From Paraphaeosphaeria minitans (taxonomy: Eukaryota; Ascomycota; Dothideomycetes; Pleosporales; Didymosphaeriaceae): a stretch of DNA of 64,000 nucleotides. Positions within the stretch are counted from its first letter, which is position 1. Each line of letters begins with the position of its first letter. Location: positions 1,054,001 through 1,118,000 of the forward strand of contig WJXW01000006.1 of the NCBI GenBank assembly GCA_015832175.1, written 5' to 3'. Shown here piece after piece: positions 23,282 to 35,650 of the stretch. Under the pieces are notes generated by a model, which made no database searches, was not told where the DNA came from, and saw nothing but the letters and a program-made list of their open reading frames with translations. The position numbers and the translations under genes were made by a program.

Positions 23282-24997
23282 CTAGCAAGCGCCTTGACTC
23301 CACATCTTGACAGACCTGACAGTCATCCCTCGCTTTTCACCCTCACCCCAAGTCGGAAGCCAATTAGTCATGCCATCGAAGAACTCCTTAGGTGCCTGAA
23401 GATTCAGTTAGTGTTGCTGCAACAGTGATGTAGCTGCGCTGACTTACCATGGGCGACTGGTTGCCCCAAGGCTTGTTCCCCACGCCTTCAGGAAAGAACC
23501 CATTCGTTCCACCAACAGCGACGTTCAAGATGAGGTAGAATGACTGGTCGAAAGGGGTATTGCTTCTTCCAGTTGCGGCCCAGGGGTTGTAGAGTGCCGA
23601 GTTGTTCACCAGTTTCTCACTGAAACCTCCACGGTTCCACATCAACTTGTTGAATTTGAGAAAGAAGACTTGCTATATGATGGTTAGAAAGTGAGGGCAG
23701 AAGAATGAAGGGAGCATGGACAGCATAGCGTTATGTACGTACCAAAAGCCTTGAGTCTATGTATGTAAAGAGGTAATCTTCACTCCATTCCACACCAAAT
23801 GTGTGAAAGGCAGAAGCATAGTCGGTCCGGCGGACCTGGTGTTGACCGCTCGTCTTGTAAAAGCCATCAGCCTCTGGGAGTGGCCCCCAGTGCAGTGCGC
23901 TGATAATTGAATCTCGACCTAACATTGGCGCACGATAAGCGCGAGGCATGCAGAGTATGCAATCATGACGACTTACCACCACTGGTGTAGTTATCCCCAG
24001 CGTTGCCTCTACTCTCAGCAATATCAATCTCACCCGAACGAGGCCACTCGCCATAGGTGTCATTGTCAGGCATCATCCAGATCGCTGGCCAAAGCCAGTC
24101 TCCTTCGGGCATCTTGGCGACAACTTCAACTTTACCAAACTTGATCGTCTTTTTACCCTTCGTGGAGATCCGAGCGCTACGAACAGGGTTGATGATAGTT
24201 CCAGCCGTCTTGTTGGACCGGATGGAACAATTGTCAATACCCTTTGTTGTGCAAGTGCCATCGGTCTGGAAGATAAGAGGTTAGATTCTGTCTTCGGTGA
24301 GTAAGCACCAAGGGTTGAACGTACTGTCAGATTAAGAACATAGTTGTCGATGAGCTGGTCTCGCGAGATGTCAGTGCTCTCAGTCGTCAGGGTGGGCACG
24401 ATATGAAGGCCATCGGCATCTGTATAAATGTTCTTTGGATCATTTGTAGTCCACTCAAAAGTGCCGCTGCCAAAACCTCCTCTCTGGATCTCGTAGTTCC
24501 AAATGTCTTTGTTGATATTGTGGAAGTCATCTTCTAGCACCATGCAATACTACACATGTCAGTTTCGACTAATACGGCTGTTCCAAAGCACCTGGCTAAC
24601 CTCGTGGTTTGTCACACTGGCATATGCCCGGTAGCAGACAAAGGCGCCGATGGCGACGCCCAGACCGATGCTTCCGTAGAAAATAGCTCTCTCCCACTTC
24701 AGCTTTGGGTGTTTTGAAAGGGCCCAAGGCTTCTCATCGTATTCTCCTGAGACTAGACGCGCGCTTTTGAACCTTCGCCTCAAAGGTTGTTGCGGGCCTG
24801 GAGACATCAGCGACGATCTCGGCACTGTCGAAGTACTCACCATTCGCGTCTGGTGGCGGGAAATAGGAGGTTACCCGTCCATTCGCACTATTACCGCTGA
24901 CTGATGGAGCACGACTGTGTCTAAGCGGTGTAGAGAAGGGGTTTGTCTCTGGATAGGATTGGATGCCTGGTGTGTGAATGGAACTTCTGCTCGACAT
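23282..24997 (-). CDS. GH16 glycoside hydrolase with N-terminal membrane anchor
   Basis: Seven exons (24997-24841, 24797-24601, 24549-24325, 24265-23977, 23918-23743, 23672-23448, 23395-23282) join in frame to 460 residues. About 85 residues of Ser/Pro-rich cytosolic tail precede one hydrophobic segment (about 90-112, FYGSIGLGVAIGAFVCY). There is no cleavable signal peptide, so it should be a type II membrane protein. The catalytic jelly-roll domain follows with the GH16 motif GEIDIAE (Glu272 nucleophile, Asp274, Glu277 acid/base), plus WLWPAIWMMP and the ALHWGP and FHTFGVEW strands typical of beta-1,3-glucanase-like members. GH16 enzymes cut or rearrange beta-1,3(1,4)-glucans; the membrane anchor fits a role in making or remodelling the fungal wall. 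The MITE-like element lies just downstream of its 3' end. Confidence 0.93.
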
Positions 24998-27162
24998 GGT
25001 TTCAACACAGTCGTTCGGCGGATTCCTGGAAGGTAAGAATTGCAGTGTGAACAAGGGGCTTTATCCAAGTATTGTATATGCGAAAGGTACGTCTATCGTA
25101 GTGGAAATGACAGGCTGGCTGCATCACATATCCAAGTGCACATATGCACGGGAGGACCTGGAACTTGCGTCCAACCATTGGAGACGACGTCCAGCTAGAG
25201 CCATGGTGCTGCAGCAGTGATAAGTCCAGCACCGCAGAGAGCCTAGGCCTGGAAGATTGCCGGTCACACTGCTTCGAGTATAGGAGAAGCTGCTGTACGT
25301 GCCGCGCGTGGGGGCCTGCGTAGAGCTCAGCACTGTTGCCACCATCTCGGATCCATTTCGATCACAGATGGCGCTTGGGTGTTTATATTGACGAGGGATT
25401 TTGATAGCGGCTGCGCGGACAGCCTGTCCGTCTGATAATGCATGCGACAGAAGAGGAAGTCATCGAGGCAGGTGCAGGGAAGGTGCGTTCCTGCGACGGC
25501 TCGCTTACGGTACCGTACCTAAGTGGGTAGCTTGGGCAACGCTTCACCCGTGTCGACAACCGTCTGCCGCTCAACGTCTCCGACCCCTTCGTGGACGCTC
25601 GCCCTGCCGTGCACCACAGCACTGCTGATGCTGCGCCAACGCTGTCGATAGCAGTTCATCAAAAATTCACGTCAATCAGCATTCTCCGCCTCCAGCGTCG
25701 TGTGTCCTGCACGTCGAGCGTGGCAGGGGCACAGTTGCTTGCGGCATCACTTCCCGTGGTGACCGGCTATTTCTCGACTCTCCTGTACATCTTCAACATC
25801 GCGTTCTCAAAGTGGAATACCTCGGACTTGCTCTGCCCTTCCTGGACATGAGGCTGAAGGACTTATTGCTCATCTTATCCATGGCGCCTGGTATCGGTCC
25901 CGACGTTACGGTTCCGTGATGCCGCCAGCCACACGATTCTCCTGTTTTGCCTTCGCAAAGCGACAAGATCTTAGATTGCCTGCCCAAACGCAGGCTTCTA
26001 TTGAAAGTCTGCTCTTATCATCTGCTGCCAGGGTTCCGCATCTGCATCCTGCAGCCACCAATACGAGGACCACTCTGCCACCAGTCGCTCCGGGTCGTGC
26101 AACCCACACGCTGTTTCCCTATGTTTTGGCTGAGAGCTTGTCCCGAGTGGGATTACATGCTCTAGAATTGTGCGGCTTTGGATACGAGCAAGGCTACTGG
26201 TTCCGACTCGCAACGTCACCCTTCGAGCTCCAACTCAACAGTACGGCTCAGTTTCCCTGTTCGTTAGTCCGCTCCTACGACAGCGGAATGTGCAGAAAGC
26301 CAGAATTATGTCTATTCGTGCATGTAGCTCTTCCATGGTCCGGACACTCTACGCCTTTGAGCTGCGGCATCGAATCGATCCCATTCGCGCTGAGCCATTT
26401 TCGGTCGGTGTACACAATCTTGCTCGAGAAAAACGACAAGTACCTACCTCGGTAACGCTTCGCATCGTACAGCTTGCCGCAATGGTAGCTGTCGGTTGCT
26501 AAAACCGACCGTGCAAGACGTGGAATACCTAATCTTGTTGATTCTAATTAGATGGGAAATCTGAACAACAGAACAACAAGGTGTTTTAGAACCCATAACC
26601 GGGTACAAGAGAAATGGATGGTACCGTACGTGGTCTCGGTATGCTGCAGCTTGGTACTCCCTTGGTTGTCTGCCGCCTTAGCACTGTGGCCACAGGATAG
26701 AGTCACGAGCATACTTTGGCCTCGGTGTTGCACGCTTGGGTCGACAGATTGTACTTCGTCTATCTTGCCTTCGTATAGCAAAGGGGAAGTGGCGTTCTAC
26801 TGCATAGTCATTCACACTGGCGTTAGAGGTCGTACGTCCATAGAGCCGTACGTTCTTGACGACCGGTCAGACGGTCGGCAAACCAACTCTGACTTGTCGG
26901 AAGCCTCCTATCTCATTGCTTGCGTTCGCTTGGCCCTGACGCTCAACGTGTTACCCTTACCTAGTCAATGCATGCAGCATAATAGCAGCCCAGGCCTCCA
27001 GATGCAATCGTTAAGCGACCGACAAGGTCATATGCCGCACCCTGTCGTGTATGTCAGGATAGCATTCCATCCTAGAAAACTTTCTTAACTTCAACACGAG
27101 CTGTGAGATACAACGCATTGCATCTTCTTGAACTCTCATCACTTCTCTCCACTGCGTCAACA
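24998..27162. other. Shared upstream interval, no supported gene
   Basis: This lies between the divergent GH16 (minus) and GT2 (plus) genes, so both promoters are here. The longest open frame (25916-26455, plus) has no recognisable domain and unusual composition, and I do not call it. A short palindrome (ACGGTACCGT) lies near 25509. Confidence 0.5.
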
Positions 27163-30100
27163 ATGCTCTCACGACGTGCTGACCGCGAGTCACAAAGCTC
27201 GTCGGCGGAGTCCGCTGTCGCCAAACATATACGACCTGGATTGACGTTTCGAGACAGCGCTGGCTCTAGTATTGCTTCACGAGGCAGCAATAGCGGTGAT
27301 AAGCACGATGTCATGGTGAGTGAACAGTTGGGAGACTGCAATCATAATTCACTGACTTGGATCATGTATAGGTCAAGTTCCTCTATAGACGAGCATCCCA
27401 GGCAAAATGGCTGGAGCCCTCAGAAGACGAGTACGGCATCGTAGATGGCGGCGCGTCAAACCTGGGCGTTGTATTGCGTCGGTCCGACGGAATCTATACT
27501 GGAGAGCCTCTCTTCCTCAACCCGGGTCTTGTGCGTGCTGTTGAAAGGCTCGGTGTCGCAGTAGCTTTCACGATGTCTTCTGAGATTACCCATGCCTTGA
27601 TACAGCAAGTCACACCTTTCCAGACGGAATTCTCGCTTGACCCGCGAGGCTTTGTTCTTCCCATCGTGAACTCAGTGCAAGACATCGCTACTGCGAGATC
27701 CGCGATATCCAGAGATGCATACGTCTGTTTGTGTCGACACGAACGGATGGTATTGGTCTGGGGCGACACTGTTCCAGGAATACGTAGGTTCCCAGTTACA
27801 AGTCGTCTCAGTGAAGTTTGTAGGCTGATCGTGTCTAGTCGCTCACGGAACTGATGTCGAAACGCGACTGCTTGGGCTGGTCTGGGGATCGCATATATCA
27901 CCGCACAATCTGACTCCTCTGCTCCAGCGAACTCCGCAATCGATTCCTTCACCACCAGCAGGCTCCCTTGGTGGAGTTGCGCGAACTTCTCTGTTTCCCA
28001 TTTCCGCGCCTTTGACAGGAGGCATCCCTTCGGAGATGAATGAGAAGATTGGCGCCATCGACAGGGCTCTTGAGGTGGAAGAGCTGGGAGACCAAGCATA
28101 CGATCCAAACAAGGAGGCTGAGTTGCCCGAAAGGCAATTTCTTTTAGTACACGCTGTGACTATAGGCATCGCCATGGTGTGTCGATTTCGCCCGAACATT
28201 TGCTTCCAATACTAACGCATAAAGGTTTTGGTCATTGTCGTAGAAATGGCTTGTGTCGCAAAGGTTGAAAGTCCCTTGAAAAATTGCAGGACACATAGAT
28301 CTGACCAAATCGCAGTTGTTGACCGAATACCGGCTCGATGGAGGCATGATTCGCTTTGCGCTGGTATGTAGACAGCACAATGAACAGTCGCGCATGTAAC
28401 TGACGTTGAAAAAAGGTTGCGACTATCCCACTCTTTGCTTCGTTCTCACTGGTAGGTCGCGCCAATCTTTTCCTACCGGCCGTTTACCGTTATGCGTTGG
28501 CGTACTGCTCAGTGTGGTGGCTGGCTGGCTCGTGGCGCACCACGAGTTCGCCTCTTTCTGCCAGTTCTGGCCCACGAACTGCCCACGAACTGTCGATCTT
28601 TGAGAACGCGACTAAAGTGCCGGTAGTTCTTCTTCATCGTTATTGGTGGTTCTTTGGGCCAGCTTTTTGGCCCTCTTTCGGCGCTGCAGGGAAACAGTCT
28701 GTATTACTCAGGTACGTTGGGAGTGGATTTCTTTTGTCTGCTTCACTTGACCACAACTGACGAAAATACAGGGGTTAAGCCAAAGCGGATGCGCCACCAG
28801 GACTACGAACTTCCACATGTCACTATACAAATGCCGGTGTACAAGGAAGGCCTGAAAGGTGTGGTCATTCCTACAGTGACTTCTCTCCTCGCAGCTGTAC
28901 GGTATTACGAGTCTTGCGGAGGCACGGCTTCAATCTTCGTCAACGAAGATGGTATGCGATGCGTCTCGCCAGAGATGCAAGAGGCACGCAAAGCATTCTA
29001 CGAGCTGAACAACATTGGCTGGGTTGCTCGCCCGAAGCACCACGAACACACGAAAGAGAATAGCGGCTGGTTCGCGAAAAAGAAGAACGACGACACCGAG
29101 AAAGGACCTGACACAGAAGAGGTCTTCATTCGCGCAGGTCACTTCAAGAAGGCTTCGAACATGAACTACTGCCTTGACTTTTCGCTGCGCGTGGAAGACG
29201 AAACACTTCGACTTCTAGAAGAGCGAGCCCAGGAGCACGGCTGCTCCTCCGAAGATCTCACGGTTGAGGACGAAGACGAGCTATACGAGCGAGCTATGAA
29301 TGTGATGCTCGAGAAAGACGAGGGTCGAACCTGGGCTGCAGGCAACATTCGTATTGGTGAGATTATCTTGATTGTCGATTCTGACACGCGTGTGCCAGAG
29401 GACTGTCTACTGTATGGCGCCCTGGAGATGCATGAAAGCCCGGAAGTTGCTCTCATTCAGCACGCCAGTGGCATCATGCAGGTCGTCAATAACGTGTTCG
29501 AGAACGGTATTACTTACTTCACCGATCTTGTGTACACCTCGATTCAGTACGCTGTCGGAAATGGTGACTGTGCCCCATTCGTCGGACACAACACATTCAT
29601 CCGGTGGAAAGCCATTCAAAGCATCGCATTCGATGAAGATGGTATGGCAAAGTTCTGGTCTGAGCATCACGTCTCGGAAGATTTCGACGTCAGTCTCCGG
29701 TTGCAGATCAACAAGTTCGTGGTACGCCTTGCAACCTACCACAACGGCGGATTCAAGGAAGGCGTATCACTCACGGTATACGATGAACTTGCTCGGTGGG
29801 AGAAGTATGCTTATGGATGTGAGTTACAAGTCCCCATTTGTGCTTGATAGTCGCCCACTGACTCTACATCACAGGCAACGAGCTTGTATTCAATCCCGTC
29901 GTGAGGTGGCCAACTCGCGGACCTATCACCCCACTCTTCTGGAAGTTCCTTTGGAGCCCGATCAAAGTCACGTCTAAAATGACGATCCTTGCATATATCG
30001 GAACCTATTACGCCATCGCATCTGCCATCCCGCTCTCACTGGCCAACTACTGCGTCGTGGGCTGGTTCACCGACGAGGTCGACCAATTTTATATCACGAG

Positions 30101-30652
30101 CTGGAAAATCTTCGTCGGCATGGCCGTCGTGTTCAACGTCCTCTCACCCCTCGCATACGCCATGTTGCGCCACCGCCTCGGTCAAAAGACTTTCTTCTGG
30201 TCGCTCGTCGAGACGATCAAATGGATGCCGTAAGCACACCTTCCACCCAACGTACCGTCTTTTGTCAATCCACTTAACACCCCACAGCTTCTTCTTGCTT
30301 TTCTTTGGCGGCATCTCCTTCCACCTCCTCAAAGCCATCTTCTGCCACTTCTTCAGCGTGCGCATCGAATGGACGGCTACCGCCAAGGAGCTCACCGAGT
30401 CGGGCTTCCGTGTGGGCCTCGACCGCATCGTGCGCGATTTCAAGTGGATGTATCTGTTCCTGCTGCCCATCATCGGCGGGATGATTTACTGTGCGTGCTT
30501 TGCGCCCCGTGGGTGGACCATCAGCGATTTCGCGGCCATTGTGCCGCTTGCGAACCAGGTTGGGTGCCATGCGCTGTTGCCGGTGAGTAACAATTTCGTA
30601 TTTGACGGGACTCTGGCTAATGAGACAACAGTTCGCGCTGGGTCTGTTCTGA
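27163..30652 (+). CDS. Membrane GT2 glycosyltransferase (hyphal growth type)
   Basis: Eleven exons (27163-27315, 27372-27783, 27839-28176, 28225-28263, 28316-28363, 28416-28451, 28627-28711, 28772-29818, 29875-30229, 30288-30582, 30632-30652) close in frame to 942 residues. A Ser-rich N-terminus and a conserved cytosolic region precede the first membrane segments (about 300-360, encoded by very short exons). The catalytic GT2 domain follows: MPVYKEGL, DSD at 573-575 (nucleotide-sugar/metal binding), SED at 672-674 (catalytic acid) and an ARW-type motif at about 711. Further membrane helices end the protein. It matches the large fungal GT2 proteins described in Zymoseptoria tritici and Fusarium graminearum as required for hyphal growth on solid surfaces and for virulence. 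The sugar and product are not established. The last exon encodes only six residues and the stop. Confidence 0.92.
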
Positions 30653-32524
30653 GGTAGTGGGAGAGAAGCAATGGGGGGAGTTTCGGGATCACGGGATATC
30701 GTTACGGCCGATTGCACGAACAGTAGAAGAGATTGTGGTACATAATAAGGGCTACATAGTGGGATTTCACAGGGCATCTCGGGGTCTGGATGAAAGACAC
30801 CTAATTCGAACAAACTGTCTTTCTACAGTACACACGCGCAGTCAAGTGACTACACATTTCACCATCACGTCTCCAGCAGATTCACGGGCTCAGAACCAGA
30901 GCAGACCAGCACCTAGACCACGACCGCTCCCCACGTGCATCCCGTAAACCGAATCCGCTTCACCCCCACGACCTTGCGCAACCCACACCATATACCAGCC
31001 CCCGACGCGCCACGTCCCCCTTAGCCCGTCCCAAAACGCAGCCGCCGCACAGACCTTCTGTCCCAAAGCGGCCCTCAATGCAGCCGCCTATTGGGACTGC
31101 TTATCATCGTATATGCATGCGGGTACACGGAAAGGCGACCTTCCCGCCAGCCCTCGAACCCTTGTTTGACTTGGTGGACTCGAATTAGGAAGGATCTAGG
31201 GACCTTCATAGTCCCTATCTCCCCTTCCTCTGTGAGCGAGGGCTCGTAAGTGTTGCCTGCCTGGGGTGGAGTGTACGTCGAGGCTGGCGATACGCCGTGC
31301 ATGTGCCGAGCTTCTATCATGGCATGCAGATTCGGCTCTTGACGCCCTAGTAGGAGTCGAGATCAAGTCCACGTCGACGACCAGGCCGCGACACGGTCTT
31401 GCAGCTGTATGCAAGAGCGGGCCGGAAGCCAGGATCTGGATCTGGATCTCGGTCCTCGATAGCTCGGTTTGGTGTCTTCGACCAAGGGGATACACTCGGT
31501 GGCTTCGTTCGAGATCATGGTGTCTCGATAAGGACATGAGATACACCCGACAGTCAAGTGCGGCTGAGTGTGCCCGAGCGAGTGGGAGCGGCGTGGGATG
31601 GATGCCGCGTGGGCGATTGTGGTGTTGTGACTTGGGTGCGAGTCGTAGTCGCTATGGTGGGTATGCGGCGGAGTGTCGGCGTCGCCGAGAGGGTATCAGT
31701 CATTCCATTCTTGCAGCTCCTCCGCGGGTCTGTGTAGCCGGAATCAACACGTAGCATCTATTGTTGGTATAGAAATGTTCACGCTAACTTGCGAATTTGT
31801 CCTATCAGCACTGTTCCGTGCACGTATCACCTCATTGTGGCGGTATACCATACTCTGGCTGTCAGATCTTTTCTCTCAGCACCATCCTCGCACATATTCC
31901 TGCATTAGGCACCTGGAAGAAGAAGCCCAGAAAACAGCTTGCATTGAAGCTACTTCGTACACGTAGTATCACTGTGTATGTGTCTCAGCACATACACGGG
32001 TCGACACCATGTACTCGCATCACAAAACGGAAAACAACACATCGACCGAGAGTGAAGCCTCCAAAACGAAAGATGAGAAAACGCCAAAGATCAACAACCC
32101 AAACAAGGTACAATCTCAAGACATTCCCGTGGTGAAGTGCCTAGTCACCTCGCGCATGTGACAGAATCGGTCGGTTTAGGCGAACTCTTGTAGACATCGA
32201 CCTCTGGTAGCCACGTTCCGTATTTTTCAGTAGACGTCCATCGTAGTCGGTGCTGTCAAAAAACGCCCTGGACCAAAAGAAAAGAGTTAGTTCGTTCGGC
32301 GACCACAGCGTTGTGGTACGTTGGGTGATTTCCACATGCAGCCTGTAGGCCGAAGGTTCGATCATTGCGGTTCTGATCCGGTAACGAGCTAGTAGGAGAG
32401 CTGCGCCACTCTTTCAGGTTTCCGTACATGTGCTGAGCTCGTTGATAGAGGTTCATCTGGAAGGGCAGTAAAGGACGTGCAGGCATATGCGGCACAGCGT
32501 CATACCGCTGAGACTTCCACGTTT
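30653..32524. other. Intergenic interval, no supported gene
   Basis: This lies between the 3' ends of the GT2 gene (plus) and the PIN-domain gene (minus). Open frames here are short and low in similarity to anything known. A GATCTG triple occurs near 31432-31450. Nothing else was seen. Confidence 0.5.
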
Positions 32525-33933
32525 TCAGTTCGGCTCCCAGAGCGTCCTGCGCCCGCCGCGTACGGGACTACCACGGGTTACAGGGCGCGTGAATGAGTCG
32601 GGGTCGATCGGTCGATTGGGATCGTGACGAGGAGCTGGTGGTGATTGCAATGAAGGGGCAGATGGAACATAAGCTCCGCCACGGCCACGAACCACAAATG
32701 CTCCTCGTCCTCGCATAGATCCACCACGGCCACGAGGCATGGGGTGACCGCGACCACCGCGAGGAGATTGTGGCTGAGTCGCCCGTCCAAAATCGTTCGG
32801 GTCGAACAGTCGTTGGCTAGTGGTGCTCGCTGGGCCGCGAGGCGCGTTCTTGATGAGCACGCAGTCATCCTCATCTGAATCGATGGCCGACTTGCTGACG
32901 GAAGAGTGGCTCGACTTCGGACGCTGGGCTACCTTGGGCTCCAGTTCAGATTCCTTCTTCAGCGCATGTTCTTCGGTCTCCTTCTTGTAGACAGTCAGAT
33001 GATTCTTGAACTCTCGGTCCTCACGCATGACAGCATCACGGAGTTGTTCTAAGCGCTTAGCTCGAATGCCGAACTTTTGAGCAATGCTCTGCTTGACCGT
33101 GTCGTTTGTCAGTAGGATAAAGTTATCCAGGGCAGCATCGGGGTTAGTCTCTTGGTGGATGCGCCACAGGGTGTGGTTGAAGAGTGGACGGAGGCTGTGC
33201 GGGAAGCTGTTCTTGGGTGATTTATGTCCGCGAGGCAGCTTGGTGCTGTTACGCGCAGTGCGTGCGGGCGAGTCCACTACGGGCGCAGCATTGCTGCTTA
33301 CCGGCGTCTTCGCGTCCATGAGCTCGCTAGCCGGAGCGAAAAAGTCGGGCTCTGTGGTACGGGTAGACTTAGGGGACTGGTCTACGCTGCTCATGGAGGT
33401 GCCGTCCGAGATGTCGAGGGCGGTGAAGGAGCTCTCAAGGTCCTCGTGATACTCGTCATCATCATCCTCGTCTTCTGAGCCACTAGACTCCATAGACAGA
33501 AGTGTCTCCGGCAGCATAAACTGCTCCACCTCGGCCCATGTGGTGTATGCTTCGTCCGCGCCCTCAAGCACAACGCGGTCGCCGATAGCGGGTGAAGAGG
33601 TAACATCATCGAGCCACCTCAGGGCGTCGCGGGCGTCGGAGTTGTAGCGTTCTGGTCCGGTCTTGAGGAGGTTGAGCTGGGTAAGGGCTACGCGTCATGT
33701 TAGCGTGAGCCGTGACAACGGGTGGGAGGCTGACTGTGGAGGGGCACGAAGAGGCGTATGGCGTCCTGCGTGATCCATTTGCGGATGCCGTCGCGGGTGC
33801 TCTTCTTGGCACCTGCGATCAAGGCTGTGTCGTCGACGATGCAGTTGAAGATCTTGCGCGTGGGCGGCTCCGGCGCGGCGCGCAGGCGGCTCTCGTCAGG
33901 CCGAGGCCGTGGCGGAATTGTGTTGCGCCGCAT
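32525..33933 (-). CDS. PIN-domain protein with RGG-rich tail
   Basis: Two exons (33933-33735, 33687-32525) give 453 residues. The start is the ATG that opens MRRNTIPPRP; the frame is open further upstream but is not conserved-looking. Residues about 30-110 read IFNCIVDDTALIAGAK...AIRLFVPLHTLTQLNLLKTG...DAREALRWLDD-like, the pattern of a PIN nuclease-fold domain with its acidic residues. A long acidic/Ser-rich disordered region follows, then a helical segment (about 235-315), and finally a tail with repeated RGG/RGRG motifs of the sort that bind RNA. PIN proteins in fungi include nonsense-mediated-decay factors (Nmd4, Smg6 type). A role in RNA turnover is therefore inference; I cannot assign orthology. 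Confidence 0.85.
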
Positions 33934-34405
33934 GGTCGCAGCGGCGGTGGGGTTGTAGCGAATGCTGGGGGATGCGCGATGAGTCCGCGGTAAGAGTGTG
34001 GGCGTGTGGTAGAGCTTGTAATAATGGCGGGTACAAGTGGTGCAAAACGGGCGTTTGTTGGGCGCCAGGACAATTGTCCGCGAGGGTTGCGACGCTCTCA
34101 GGGCGCGAGCGGACTGCCTGCGCAACAACTGCGCAGTGTATGAGCGAAGGCAGGTGTTGTGATCATGGCGCGGGCGAGCGATGCGATTCACTCGTGCAGG
34201 TGAATGTGGCCGTGGGGGATCGAGGTACTCATCAGTCGTCATCTCCGCACTGTGGGCAACCTGGAAGGGCCCATCGCACCGCCACATGACCGTGGCGCAG
34301 CCATGAGAGCATGTGATTCATTCACCACCTGCAATGACATTCTTGTGAACTACCGTATACGCTATTGAGTCATTCTCGTAGCAGCGGTCGCAGTAGTCAC
34401 AGCGA

Positions 34406-35412
34406 CTAGTAGCTTTCCGCTTCAGGTCGCCTCTCCTCTCTCACGTCGGGCACCCAACCCTTGGGCCGCTCAGTACCGCGCACCGTGAGCTGGTACAGCG
34501 CCTTTTCGACCTTGTCCACGCATTCTGTCATGACATCCGCTTTCTTCCTCACGTCCGCTCCAAACTTTCCGCCGCCTGGCTCGAACATCTCGAGCTGCAA
34601 ACGCAATGCTCGGAGGTCCGAAAGGACGTTGCGCGGTTCTTCGGCCGGCGTTGATGCTGGCGTCTGCTCGTCAACATCCATCTTGTCCGCGCCCTGGTCT
34701 TCGTATTCCTCCTTCTTGACGGAATTGGCTTCCTTCTTGGGCTTGCCTGCTGGCAGTTTACCGTTGGTGGCCATGGCTGTGATCGAGAAGCGCATCAACT
34801 CGCCCACCATGTCGAAGATGCCGAGAATGTAGTCCTCCAGAGTCAGCAGTACTGCTCCAACCTCGCCGCTCATGGAAGCTATGCGGGCTCTGGCCTCATC
34901 ATACGAGATAAGCGTCTGCGTCTCCAGGTAATGGTGGAAGCTCAGTGCTTCCATGAACTCCTGGTTGCCGCCTGTGATCTGAGGGTAGCGGAAAGCATTC
35001 AGGCCCTGGACGTCGGCAGCAATGTGTCGGTACTGCTTTTCGATAATCTCCCAGTATTGCGCGTTGCCTTTGACAACGAAAGGAGGAACAGATTGACCAA
35101 GCGTCCGAACCCTAATCTAGTCAGCAATGATAGAATCAGAGATTCTTAACAAATTCTGACCTTTGTAGCGTGAAGATACTGCGGCAAGAGTCAGTGTGAT
35201 TTTTCGTCATCATAAATCAAATCAACCTACATCTTCTTGCTTGCGGCCGTTATGTCGCGCGACGCTTTGATGATTCTTTCGCGTCGGTCGTGGTGCTCGT
35301 CCAGCTCGGCTCGGAATCCCTCGAACATTTTCATGAGCGGCAATGGCGTCTGCTCAGACTTTTCGTGATTTTCTTCCTTCATAGCTCCGTCTCTTGAGCG
35401 TTTGGGCCCCAT
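34406..35412 (-). CDS. Translin-associated factor X (TRAX)
   Basis: Three exons (35412-35231, a tiny 18-bp exon 35178-35161, 35111-34406) join in frame to 301 residues. The protein is all-helical and matches the translin/TRAX family: FEGFRAELDEHHDRRERIIKASRDITAASKK at the N-terminus, IFTLQR, then the HIAADVQGLNAFRYPQITGGNQEFMEALSF region and IASMSGEVGAVLLTLEDYILGIFDMVGELMRFSI. A lysine/acidic insertion (about 190-225) interrupts the last helices, as in other fungal homologues. TRAX with translin forms the C3PO RNase, which acts on small RNAs and tRNA fragments; the catalytic acidic residues lie in the helices seen here. It shares a 238-bp divergent promoter with the GPI mannosyltransferase gene. 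Confidence 0.92.
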
Positions 35413-35650
35413 GGTTGCAAACTGCGTAGTGAAGTGTATGTCAAGCAAACGCTCAGTGGCTAGTGGGAAGGTGCGAGTCTCGATACGGCTAGGCTGCTCG
35501 GTAGCAACGTCCCTGCATTGCCCGGTGCGGCTTCTTATCATCACATCCCTCTCCATCAACTTACGGCGACGCCCATGTCCTCGTGTTTCAGCGTTGAATT
35601 TGATTGATGTTCGTGCTTCTCTTCGCTCAGCTCCCTTTCTCTACCAGAAC
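35413..35650. promoter_or_regulatory. Divergent promoter between TRAX and GPI14
   Basis: 238 bp separate the start codons of two divergent housekeeping genes, so both promoters and 5' leaders must lie here. No TATA box is obvious; pyrimidine-rich stretches precede the plus-strand start. Confidence 0.6.

Noticed and set aside
25916..26455. 179-codon plus-strand frame
   Set aside because: No domain, no splice structure, overlapping frames on both strands and composition unlike neighbouring genes.
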